From an uncultured Clostridia bacterium (GTDB taxonomy: Bacteria > Bacillota > Clostridia > Monoglobales > Monoglobaceae), in NCBI GenBank assembly GCA_945878965.1, contig CAMCUJ010000039.1:1-8741 (forward strand): a stretch of DNA of 8,741 bases, given 5' to 3'. Every line of letters begins with the position of its first letter. Position 1 is the stretch's first letter. Below are positions 1 to 6,889 of this stretch, in pieces. Under the pieces are notes generated by a model. The model saw only the letters and a list, made by a program, of their open reading frames with translations. It searched no databases and was not told the DNA's origin. The translations under genes and the position numbers were made by a program.

Positions 1-8
1 AGGAGGGG
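1..8 (+). promoter_or_regulatory. Ribosome binding site supporting a TTG start
   Basis: AGGAGGGG lies at the very start of the window and is a near-perfect match to the anti-Shine-Dalgarno sequence. From the AGGAGG core there are 9 bases to the TTG at 16. An ATG at 11-13 is closer, but its frame stops after five codons (TGA at 26-28), so TTG is the better start. The tail gene frame is also open back to base 1, so a start upstream of the window cannot be fully excluded. Confidence 0.65.
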
Positions 9-15
9 AAATGCT

Positions 16-735
16 TTGCCGAACTTGACAACTCCCATACCGCCGATGCTGAGTCAGGAAACCAAAACAGCATTAAAACAGCTTAAGGAATGGGGAACGG
101 CTCTTATTGATGAGCTTGGCTTTATTCTTAATAACCTTGATTCAAGCAATGTAACAGAGGCGGCTATGGTTAAAGCAGAAAATATTGACGTTACCGACGG
201 AAAAATTCTTAATGCTCAGATTAAAAATCTTACTGCGGATAAAATTACCGCAGGAACAATAGATTTGAGTCAGGGCATAACCGTTAAAAGCTCTGATGAC
301 AGTCTGAAAATTACTGCAAACACGATTTCAATTTCCGAAAACGGAGAACTCAGAGTTCTTATGGGGAAGAACGATAACGGAAACTTTGTATTTATGATTA
401 CCGACGGGAACGGAAACGGACTTATGCTCGATGATAACGGTGAGGCGGTATTCAGCGGAAATATAAATACCCAAAAGGACGTTATAATAGGCAGACAGCT
501 TAAAATGTGCAACTATAACAATGACGGTTATATATTATTCGGCGATAACGCCTCGATAAGCGGTAATAAAAATACTGATACGCTTAATATTTCGGCAATA
601 AACGGAATTACGCTTTACAGCTCGGGAGGTATAAAGCTTAATACGACTAACGGGACTGTTTCGGTAAACGGGGATAAGGTAGTTACTTATTCTGAAATGC
701 AGAAATATGTTGCACTTGCCTTAGCGGCATTATAA
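16..735 (+). CDS. Phage tail/fibre-like structural protein
   Basis: This 239-residue protein has no signal peptide or membrane segment. Residues 10-50 are a helical leader. Residues about 51-90 hold a repeated pattern of the kind seen in phage tail-tip, baseplate and fibre proteins of Firmicutes, with the core NLTADKITAGTI at 71-82. The rest (about 90-220) is rich in Gly, Asn, Asp and Thr in short beta-like units (SISENGELRVLMG, GEAVFSGNI, GGIKLNTTNGTVSVNGD), typical of beta-helical or beta-sandwich virion appendages. It probably forms part of the tail tip or receptor-binding apparatus. It sits 45 bp upstream of a broken portal gene in the same orientation, which supports a phage origin. The assignment is at the level of class of structural protein; the exact tail component cannot be told. 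The start is TTG behind AGGAGGGG. No inactivating change is seen in it. Confidence 0.6.
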   Translation: MPNLTTPIPPMLSQETKTALKQLKEWGTALIDELGFILNNLDSSNVTEAAMVKAENIDVTDGKILNAQIKNLTADKITAGTIDLSQGITVKSSDDSLKITANTISISENGELRVLMGKNDNGNFVFMITDGNGNGLMLDDNGEAVFSGNINTQKDVIIGRQLKMCNYNNDGYILFGDNASISGNKNTDTLNISAINGITLYSSGGIKLNTTNGTVSVNGDKVVTYSEMQKYVALALAAL

Positions 736-780
736 TAACGGCGCTCTGCGTCTTATTGAAATCAAAGAAAGGAACGATAT

Positions 781-2382
781 ATGAATTATAAAGATTATGA
801 CGGCTGTATATCAGACAGCTTTTTAAAATTAATAGAGGAAAGCTTTACTAAATATAAAGCACATAAGCGTTCATTTGACGAGCGTATAATTTAAAATAAC
901 AAATGGTTTAAAAACCGACATTTAAGCAGTGTTACAGATGATGATATACCAATGCCTTCAACCTCGTATGTGTTTAATGTTTTGGCAAATAAGCACGCTG
1001 AGGCTATGGACGGGTATCCTGAACCGAACATTTTGGAGCGAAGCGAAAAAGGGCGTAAGCTTGCGGAGATAATGACTAAGATTATACCTATGCAGCTCAA
1101 CCTATGTGATTTTAAGCGTACATATTCAAGAGCATGGTGGTATAAGCTTAAAAACGGTGCATCATGCTACGGAGTATTTTATAATCCAAAGCTGAGAAAC
1201 GGAAGCGGTGATATTTGCATAAATAAAATAGATATTCTGAATTTATTTTGGGAGCCCGGAATTGTGGATATTCAGGACAGTAAGTTTGTATTTTTAACCG
1301 CACTTGTGGATAACGATACTCTTAAAGCTGAGTATCCGCAGTATGCCGATGAAATTAGCGGTATGAATATGTTTGATGTAATGACATATGATGACGGTCA
1401 GAATACTTCGCAAAGTGATATATATGAAAATAAAAGCTTGGTTATTGACTGTTATTATAAAAAGATAAGAGGAAATAAGAAAACGGTTGAGCTTATAAAG
1501 TTATGTAACGGAAAGATACTTGCGGCAAGTGAGGACAGCGGAGAAAACGGAATTTATGACCACGGAATGTATCCTTTTGTGCTTGATGTTATGTATCCCG
1601 ACGAGGACAGTCCTGTGGGCTTTGGAATTTTAGATGTTATAAAGAGTCCTCAGCTTTACATAGACAGGCTTGATGCACTTATTTCAAGGAATGCTCTTAT
1701 TTCGGGAAAGTCGAGATTCCTTATTAAGGATAACGGCGGAATTAATGAAAATGAGCTTATGGACATTTCAAGAGATGTAATTCATGTTGCCGGAAGTGTG
1801 AACGAGGACAATATAAGAGAGTTTCAGACCAAGCCTATACAGCCGTATATAATAAATCACAGGCAGAGTAAAATAAATGAGCTTAAAGAAATTGCGGGAA
1901 ACAGAGATTTTCAACAGGGCGGAACATCAAACGGAGTTACGGCATATTCGGCAATTGCGGCACTGCAGCAGGCAGGAGAAAAGCTGTCAAGGGATTTGAT
2001 TCAAGAAAGCTATATGGTGTATAAGGATATAATTTATATGTGCATAGAGCTTATAAAGCAGTTTTTCACAAAGGAAAGAAGCTACAGGGTAGGAGAAGGA
2101 GAGCTTAAGGAATATGTCAATATTTCAAGAGAGATGTTCAGCGGCTGTGAGAGCTCGGAGTTTGATATAGAAATAAGTCCTCAGAAGAGTAATCCTTACA
2201 GCAGAGCGGTTCAAAATCAGACGGTAATGGATTTGTGGAAGATAGGCGTGTTTAATCCTCAGAATAAGGCGGCGGCAATTGCTATGCTTAACTGTATGCA
2301 GATTGACGGCAGAGAACGCATAATTGAAATGATTAATAAAGAGGCTCAGAATACAAATGCAGAGAACTATACGGCTGATTAA
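781..2382 (+). pseudogene. Phage portal protein (P22-like), interrupted by an in-frame TAA
   Basis: The ATG at 781 has an AAAGGA ribosome binding site 7 bases upstream. Its frame runs to the TAA at 2380-2382 (533 residues, a normal portal length) but is broken by TAA at 892-894, codon 38. Reading through gives continuous protein-like sequence on both sides (...SFDERII-stop-NNKWFKNRHLSS...), so this looks like one gene with a single substitution, for example GAA to TAA. The next in-frame ATG (952, codon 58) has no ribosome binding site and would lose the N-terminal part. Portal-like signs are the YPDEDSPVGFGI segment, the helix-rich core, and QQGGTSNGVTAYSAIAALQQ starting at residue 378, followed by a long helix (GEKLSRDLIQESYMVYKDII) as in portals of P22-like short-tailed phages. 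The portal is the dodecameric DNA channel at the capsid vertex. Alternatives are stop-codon readthrough or a sequencing error. The portal family is likely; its subgroup is less certain. Confidence 0.75.
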
Positions 2383-2405
2383 AAAGTTAAAATTTTTAAA
2401 TTTAC

Positions 2406-2434
2406 TTGACCGAATCGGCAATATATGATAGAAT
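2406..2434 (+). promoter_or_regulatory. Sigma-A-type promoter for the membrane protein gene
   Basis: The -35 TTGACC (2406-2411) and -10 TAGAAT (2429-2434) are separated by exactly 17 bases. A TG at 2426-2427 one base ahead of the -10 makes an extended -10 element. Transcription would start near 2441, giving a leader of about 26 bases with AGGAG at 2452-2456 ahead of the ATG at 2467. The promoter begins 24 bases after the portal stop codon, so the membrane gene is expressed independently of the phage block. Confidence 0.75.
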
Positions 2435-2466
2435 TATTGTAATTTAATAATAGGAGTGATAAGCTG

Positions 2467-3036
2467 ATGAGAGAATTAAAGGAGTCAATTAAGATTACGG
2501 GGCTTCATATAATAGTGAGTCTTGTATCTATAATACTTAGTTTTCCGTTTTGGTTTTTAACTAAGTATCCCTATCTTTACAGCGGAATATTTACGGCGGT
2601 ATATATAATAGTTATATATAATGCCGGCTGGGATATGGGAATGAGGGATTCAAGAAAAATCGGTGAGTTTAATCCGAGTATAAAGCGTGCGGTTTTGGTA
2701 GGACTTTTATCATCGGTTATATCCGTTATATTATTTATATTCAGAGTTATATGTCCGTTTGTGTTTCCGAGAATATGGTCGGCATCCGGAGCGGGGTTTG
2801 AGCTTATGCTTACAGACCATCCCGTAACTGTCATAGTTGATATTTTATATAAGCTGTGGTTTTTTCCGTGTTCGGGATTTATGGGCAAGGGTGATTTTAT
2901 AGGTTATCTTTTGCCGATTTTAATTATACCTGTTGTGACGGTTATATCCTATTTATTCGGACTTAAAAAGATAAGCTGGTTTGTGAAATATTATAACAAG
3001 CTTGTTTATAAGGATAAAAAGAAAAATAATAAATAA
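2467..3036 (+). CDS. Multi-pass membrane protein of unknown function
   Basis: I do not recognise the family. The 189-residue product is strongly hydrophobic, with probable membrane segments at about 11-31, 36-56, 75-97 and 144-165 and a possible fifth at 119-135. A short conserved-looking loop between the second and third segments, YNAGWDMGMRDSRKIGEF (51-68), is rich in Trp, Gly and charged residues and may be the functional or family-defining part. The C-terminus is a basic tail (KDKKKNNK), which by the positive-inside rule should be cytoplasmic. There is no catalytic motif, no Walker box and no lipobox. The start at 2467 is set by AGGAG 10 bases upstream. The gene has its own promoter and terminator and stands between a prophage remnant and the aconitase operon, so it could be a phage-carried accessory gene or an old host gene next to the insertion. 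The sequence does not decide between these. Confidence 0.7.
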   Translation: MRELKESIKITGLHIIVSLVSIILSFPFWFLTKYPYLYSGIFTAVYIIVIYNAGWDMGMRDSRKIGEFNPSIKRAVLVGLLSSVISVILFIFRVICPFVFPRIWSASGAGFELMLTDHPVTVIVDILYKLWFFPCSGFMGKGDFIGYLLPILIIPVVTVISYLFGLKKISWFVKYYNKLVYKDKKKNNK

Positions 3037-3039
3037 AAT

Positions 3040-3091
3040 ATGCTGTTTGGAGCTTTGATAAAAATCAGTTTCAAACAGCATTTATTTTTTA
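3040..3091. terminator. Bidirectional intrinsic terminator
   Basis: ATGCTGTTTG (3040-3049) pairs perfectly with CAAACAGCAT (3072-3081), with some extra pairing inside the loop (TGAT with ATCA). On the + strand it is followed by TTATTTTTTATCC, a U-rich tract, three bases after the membrane protein stop codon. On the - strand the same stem is followed by ATTTTATTTATTATTTTT, so it could also end leftward transcripts. Confidence 0.8.
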
Positions 3092-3145
3092 TCCTTTGTT
3101 CATTTTCATCTCATAATCAATTCCGTGCAGTGAAACAATTCTCAT
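3089..3145 (-). pseudogene. Possible decayed 3' end of a minus-strand gene (18 codons)
   Basis: On the minus strand an ATG at 3145 opens a short frame encoding MRIVSLHGIDYEMKMNKG and stopping at 3089-3091, directly against the bidirectional terminator. The frame is open further back to 3220 without a stop. The residue mix looks more protein-like than random, and ending exactly at a terminator that works in that direction is what a convergent gene would do. No ribosome binding site precedes the ATG, and the upstream part overlaps DnaA-box-like repeats. It may be the fossil tail of a lost gene, a microprotein or chance. I cannot assign a family. Confidence 0.2.
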
Positions 3146-3147
3146 AA

Positions 3148-3400
3148 TGTGGACAGCCTGTATAGAGCCGTTATAAAAAGGTTCAAGAGTGTGGATAACT
3201 TTGTGGAAACTGTGGAACAACTATTTTTTATGCGGAATTTTCAAATCATATATTGTATTTATACAGAGTATTATGATGCTTTAAAATCGAATAATGCCAA
3301 ATATCTATATAAAAGGTGGAAAAACCTACTGTAGATAATGTGGAAAATAAACGTGACAAGCGATATTATCATAATTGAGCTGTGGAAAAACTGTGGAAAG
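3148..3400 (+). repeat. Cluster of DnaA-box-like elements (TGTGGA repeats, all one orientation)
   Basis: Nine-base elements matching, or one or two mismatches from, the reverse complement of the DnaA box TTWTNCACA occur at 3148 (TGTGGACAG), 3190 (TGTGGATAA, perfect), 3202 (TGTGGAAAC), 3211 (TGTGGAACA), 3315 (GGTGGAAAA), 3330 (TGTAGATAA), 3339 (TGTGGAAAA, consensus), 3381 (TGTGGAAAA, consensus) and 3392 (TGTGGAAAG). A further partial match (TGTGAAAAC) lies at 3514. All have the same orientation, and neighbours are 9-12 bases apart within subclusters. The DNA that follows (3401-3510) is very AT-rich. No dnaA or dnaN is in the window, so a chromosomal origin is not implied. The options are a DnaA-titrating or regulatory cluster, a DnaA-controlled leader of the aconitase operon, or a relic replication origin. 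Confidence 0.6.
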
Positions 3401-3477
3401 TGTGAGTGAAAAAATAAAGGTATTTCGTAAAATTTAAATAAAATAGATATGTAATTTAATATATGAATGTTAAACTC

Positions 3478-3506
3478 TTGACAAGCAATGATTTTTTATA
3501 TAAAAT
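3478..3506 (+). promoter_or_regulatory. Promoter of the aconitase-isocitrate dehydrogenase operon
   Basis: A consensus -35 TTGACA (3478-3483) is 17 bases from -10 TAAAAT (3501-3506), with transcription expected from about 3513. The -10 is overlapped by a perfect 12-base palindrome, TTTTATATAAAA (3494-3505), which could be a protein-binding site or simply AT-rich sequence. AGGAG at 3532-3536 lies 9 bases before the aconitase ATG at 3546. The upstream DnaA-box-like cluster ends about 78 bases before the -35. Confidence 0.8.
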
Positions 3507-3545
3507 AATAGTATGTGAAAACATCAAGAAAAGGAGAGTGCGAAA

Positions 3546-5486
3546 ATGGGTTTAACTTTAGCGCAAAAGATTATTAAAGAGCATCTTGTGTCGGGCGAAA
3601 TGATAGCCGGTCAGGAAATATCAATTAAGATAGACCAGACACTTACACAGGATTCAACGGGAACAATGGCATATCTTCAGTTTGAAGCTATGGGAATAGA
3701 CAGAGTAAAGACAGAAAAGTCTGTAGCATATATAGACCACAACACACTTCAGGCAGGTTTTGAGAATGCGGATGATCACAAGTACATTCAGACAGTTGCA
3801 TCAAAGCACGGAATATATTTTTCAAGACCGGGCAACGGTATTTGTCATCAGGTTCAGCTTGAGAGATTCGGAAAGCCGGGAAAGACGCTTCTTGGCTCTG
3901 ACAGCCATACTCCGACAGGCGGCGGCATCGGTATGCTTGCAATAGGTGCCGGCGGTCTTGATGTTGCTGTTGCAATGGGAGGCGGTGCTTACTACATCAC
4001 TATGCCTAAGATTATGAAGGTTGAGCTTAAGGGTAAGCTTCGTAAATGGGTTACTGCAAAGGACGTAATACTTGAGGTATTAAGACAGATTTCGGTTAAG
4101 GGCGGAGTCGGATACATACTTGAGTATTCGGGCGAGGGTGTATCAACTCTTTCGGTTCCGGAGCGTGCCACAATTACAAATATGGGTGCTGAGCACGGTG
4201 CTACAACATCTATATTCCCAAGTGATGAAATTACACGTGAATTTCTTAAGGCACAGGGCAGAGAGGAAGACTTCGTTGAAATTCAGCCGGACGCTGACGC
4301 TGTATATGACAAGGTTATTACAGTAGACCTTGACGAGCTTGTACCGCTTGTTGCAAAGCCGCACAGTCCCGATGCTGTTGACACCTGCGACAATGTAGGA
4401 AAGATTAAGGTTGACCAGGTATTCATCGGAAGCTGTACAAATTCATCTTATGCGGATATGATGAAGGTTGCAAAAATATTAAAGGGCAAGACTGTACACC
4501 CTGATGTAAGCCTTGTAATAGGTCCCGGTTCAAAGCAGGTTCTTAATATGCTTGCTGAAAACGGCGCTCTTGCAGATATGATTGATGCCGGTGCAAGAAT
4601 TCTTGAAAGTGCCTGCGGTCCATGTATCGGTATGGGTCAGTCACCAAAGACAGACGCAATTTCGCTCAGAACCAATAACCGTAACTTCTACGGCCGCTCA
4701 GGTACAATGTCAGCACAGGTTTACCTTGTAAGTCCTGAGGTTGCGGCAGTATCTGCAATTGAAGGCGTTCTTACCAATCCTATGGATTACGGGGACAGCA
4801 TTGATATTTCATTTGAGATGCCAAAGCAGTTCAAGGTTAACGACAATATGGTAGTATCTCCTGCACCATCTGCCGCTGATGTAGATGTTGTAAGAGGTCC
4901 TAATATTCAGCCGTTCCCGATAAACACAGCACTTGCTGAAACTGTTAAGGGCGTTTCGCTTATAAAGCTTGAGGATAATATTACAACAGACCATATTATG
5001 CCGTCAAACGCTAAGCTTCTTCCTTACCGTTCAAATATTCCGTATCTTTCAGACTACTGCTTGGCACCGTCAGATCCGGAGTTCTCAAAGCGTGCAAAGG
5101 AAAACGGCGGCGGATTTATAGTTGCCGGTTCAAACTACGGTCAGGGTTCATCACGTGAGCATGCAGCACTTGTTCCGCTTTATCTTGGAATTAAGGCTGT
5201 AATCTGTAAGTCATTTGCAAGAATTCATATGGCTAACTTAATCAACAACGGAATACTTCCGTTAACATTCAGCAATCCTGATGATTATGACAAGATAGAT
5301 ATGGGCGATGAATTGGTACTTGAGGGAATTCGTGACGAGATACTAAACGGAAAGCCGATTACGGTTAAGAATGTAACAAAGAACATTGAAATTCCTGTTG
5401 ACATAACACTATCAGACAGACAGCGTCATATAATGGCGGCAGGCGGACTTCTTAACTATACAAAGGAGCAGGTAAGTAATTCCTGA
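3546..5486 (+). CDS. Aconitate hydratase (compact 646-residue form)
   Basis: This [4Fe-4S] cytosolic enzyme converts citrate to isocitrate through cis-aconitate. The cluster ligands are visible as Cys297 in GSCTNSSYADMM and Cys357 and Cys360 in the CGPCIG motif. Substrate-site motifs include DSHTPTGGGIGMLAIGAGG from residue 119 and, in the C-terminal swivel domain, TTDHIMPSNA from about 480 and SNYGQGSSREHA at 529-540 with the catalytic-type Ser-Ser-Arg (535-537). At 646 residues it is much shorter than the AcnA/IRP type (about 890) or AcnB (about 865). It resembles the short lineage sometimes called Aquifex-type, in which the cluster domains and the swivel are in one chain. Homoaconitase or isopropylmalate isomerase is less likely, because those are usually split into two subunits and the next gene is isocitrate dehydrogenase. 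The start at 3546 is fixed by AGGAG 9 bases upstream. It is the first gene of an operon, 37 bp ahead of the dehydrogenase. Confidence 0.93.
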   Translation: MGLTLAQKIIKEHLVSGEMIAGQEISIKIDQTLTQDSTGTMAYLQFEAMGIDRVKTEKSVAYIDHNTLQAGFENADDHKYIQTVASKHGIYFSRPGNGICHQVQLERFGKPGKTLLGSDSHTPTGGGIGMLAIGAGGLDVAVAMGGGAYYITMPKIMKVELKGKLRKWVTAKDVILEVLRQISVKGGVGYILEYSGEGVSTLSVPERATITNMGAEHGATTSIFPSDEITREFLKAQGREEDFVEIQPDADAVYDKVITVDLDELVPLVAKPHSPDAVDTCDNVGKIKVDQVFIGSCTNSSYADMMKVAKILKGKTVHPDVSLVIGPGSKQVLNMLAENGALADMIDAGARILESACGPCIGMGQSPKTDAISLRTNNRNFYGRSGTMSAQVYLVSPEVAAVSAIEGVLTNPMDYGDSIDISFEMPKQFKVNDNMVVSPAPSAADVDVVRGPNIQPFPINTALAETVKGVSLIKLEDNITTDHIMPSNAKLLPYRSNIPYLSDYCLAPSDPEFSKRAKENGGGFIVAGSNYGQGSSREHAALVPLYLGIKAVICKSFARIHMANLINNGILPLTFSNPDDYDKIDMGDELVLEGIRDEILNGKPITVKNVTKNIEIPVDITLSDRQRHIMAAGGLLNYTKEQVSNS

Positions 5487-5523
5487 TTTAGAATTAAATA
5501 TTTAACCAAAGAGGTGGATTACA

Positions 5524-6681
5524 ATGAATAAGTACATTGAAGAAGCAAAAGAGAAATTCGGAAAAATGCTTGAAGAACAGCTTGAAAGGGTCGACAGAAT
5601 AAATGCTGATAAGGAATTTGTTGATTACGGCAAGCTTGACCAAATAGTAATCGGAGTAGTAGGCGGCGACGGAATAGGTCCTGCTATTACAAAGGAAGCA
5701 CAGAGAATACTCGAATTCCTTCTTGAGGACGAGAAAAAGAGCGGAAAGGTAGTATTTAACGTAATAGACGGATGTACAATAGAGAACCGTGCGGCTGCAA
5801 ATAAGGCAATTCCGGATGACGTTTTGGCAGAGCTTAAGAAATGTCATGTAATATTAAAGGGTCCTACAACAACTCCGAGAGCCGGCGACCCGTGGCCAAA
5901 CATTGAGAGTGCAAACGTTGCTATGAGAAAAGAGCTTGACTTGTTTGCAAACGTCCGTCCCGTAAAGGTTCCTGAGGAGGGAATTGACTGGACATTCTAC
6001 CGTGAGAATACAGAGGGCGGATATGCTGTAGGCTCTAAGGGACAGCACGTTAATGACGACCTTGCAATAGACTTTGTTGTAACTACAACAGAGGGCTCTG
6101 AAAGAATTGCAAGAGCGGCATTTGAGCATGCTAAGAAAACAGGCAAGACAAGAGTTACAGCTGTAACTAAGGCAAACGTTGTAAAGACTACAGACGGTAA
6201 GTTCCTTGATATCTGCAAGAAGGTTGCAAAGGAATATCCTGAGATTGAGTTTGACGACTGGTACATTGACATAATGACAGCAAAGCTTGTTGACAAGAAG
6301 AGAAGAACACAGTTCCAGGTATTGGTTCTTCCAAACCTATACGGCGATATTCTTACAGATGAGGCTGCTGAGTTCCAGGGCGGAGTAGGTACAGCCGGAA
6401 GTGCTAATATAGGTAAGAGATATGCTATGTTTGAGGCTATTCACGGAAGTGCTCCGAGAATGGTTCAGGAGGGCAGAGATAAGTATGCTGACCCATGCAG
6501 TATTATAAGAGCTGCTGTAATGCTTCTTGAGCATATCGGATATGCGGACAAGGCTAAAAAATTAGAAAGAGCGCTTGACATTTGTATGTACGAAGAAAAG
6601 AAGCTTGTTATCACAGGAAGAGCTGACGGTGCTACAAGTGCTGAGTTTGCCGACTATGTTATGTCAAAGCTTAACGATTAA
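5524..6681 (+). CDS. icd: Isocitrate dehydrogenase
   Basis: This 385-residue enzyme of the isocitrate/isopropylmalate dehydrogenase family oxidatively decarboxylates isocitrate to 2-oxoglutarate in the cytosol, using the product of the aconitase encoded 37 bp upstream. Visible motifs are GDGIGPAI (from 48); the substrate loop with Ser129 and Asn131 followed by Arg135 and Arg145 (SANVAMRKELDLFANVRP); YRENTEGGY (159-167); and metal-binding NLYGDILTDE (271-280) with Asp275 and Asp279. The Ser-x-Asn loop fits isocitrate rather than isopropylmalate. The coenzyme segment is HGSAPRM (307-313). Arg312 sits where NADP-specific E. coli Icd has Lys344 and NAD enzymes usually have Asp, so coenzyme preference is unclear. 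About 38 residues precede the first strand, a helical N-terminal extension (MNKYIEEAKEKFGKML...). AGAGGTGG at 5510-5517 supports the ATG. Homoisocitrate dehydrogenase is a weaker alternative. Confidence 0.9.
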   Translation: MNKYIEEAKEKFGKMLEEQLERVDRINADKEFVDYGKLDQIVIGVVGGDGIGPAITKEAQRILEFLLEDEKKSGKVVFNVIDGCTIENRAAANKAIPDDVLAELKKCHVILKGPTTTPRAGDPWPNIESANVAMRKELDLFANVRPVKVPEEGIDWTFYRENTEGGYAVGSKGQHVNDDLAIDFVVTTTEGSERIARAAFEHAKKTGKTRVTAVTKANVVKTTDGKFLDICKKVAKEYPEIEFDDWYIDIMTAKLVDKKRRTQFQVLVLPNLYGDILTDEAAEFQGGVGTAGSANIGKRYAMFEAIHGSAPRMVQEGRDKYADPCSIIRAAVMLLEHIGYADKAKKLERALDICMYEEKKLVITGRADGATSAEFADYVMSKLND

Positions 6682-6724
6682 TTTTAAGATTAGATAAATA
6701 TATTATTCAAAGTTTAAATTTATG

Positions 6725-6766
6725 TTCTCGAAGGCATTTGTGCCTTCGGGAACTGAATTTTACTTT
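6725..6766 (+). terminator. Intrinsic terminator after the aconitase-isocitrate dehydrogenase operon
   Basis: TTCTCGAAGGCA (6725-6736) and TGCCTTCGGGAA (6741-6752) form a 12-pair stem with one G-U pair closed by a TTTG tetraloop. It is followed by a broken T-rich stretch (GAATTTTACTTTT, 6755-6767). It lies 44 bases after the dehydrogenase stop codon. The stem is strong, but the U-tract is less regular than ideal. Confidence 0.75.
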
Positions 6767-6803
6767 TAAGCAGTATTTTAAGGAATATTTATCATAGCTT
6801 TCT

Positions 6804-6838
6804 TTTTAAACAATTTAAAACTGACGGATTGTTTAAAA
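6804..6838. promoter_or_regulatory. Inverted repeat in the rex leader, possible operator
   Basis: TTTTAAACAAT (6804-6814) and ATTGTTTAAAA (6828-6838) are perfect 11-base inverted arms around a 13-base spacer, 52 bases before the rex start. The left arm also forms a smaller palindrome, TTTTAAA-CAA-TTTAAAA (6804-6820), and the right arm contains a TAAAAT that could act as a -10. The TTGTT half-sites recall Rex operators, but they point the opposite way and are spaced differently from the usual TTGTTAA-N4-TTAACAA, so autoregulation by Rex is only a possibility. An RNA hairpin in the leader is the other reading. It lacks a following U-tract, so it is not a terminator. Confidence 0.45.
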
Positions 6839-6889
6839 TGACAGCTTAATTTAGCTATTTACGGAAACAAGAAAAGAGGAAACTACAGT

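Noticed and set aside
952..2382. Treating the frame from 952 as a complete independent gene
   Set aside because: There is no ribosome binding site before the ATG at 952, and the in-frame sequence from 781 with its own AAAGGA site continues the same protein through the TAA at 892-894. It is better described as one interrupted gene.
2577..2888. 103-residue minus-strand frame opposite the membrane protein gene, and similar antisense frames across the window
   Set aside because: They lie fully inside well-supported genes on the other strand, have no plausible ribosome binding sites and no family signs.
3149..3334. 61-residue + strand frame starting with GTG
   Set aside because: No ribosome binding site precedes it, the start lies inside a DnaA-box-like element, and its sequence is generated largely by the repeats and AT-rich DNA. 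It shows no recognisable motif.
3190..3400. CRISPR array
   Set aside because: The repeated unit is only about 9 bases, imperfect and irregularly spaced, with no cas genes. DnaA boxes explain it better.
3148..3545. Chromosomal replication origin
   Set aside because: Box density and AT-rich DNA fit, but there is no dnaA, dnaN, rpmH or gyrase gene nearby, all boxes share one orientation, and a normal operon promoter occupies the AT-rich part. It is kept only as a DnaA-box cluster.
6804..6838. Intrinsic terminator before rex
   Set aside because: The arms are almost wholly A/T and no U-tract follows. The operon terminator is already present at 6725-6752.
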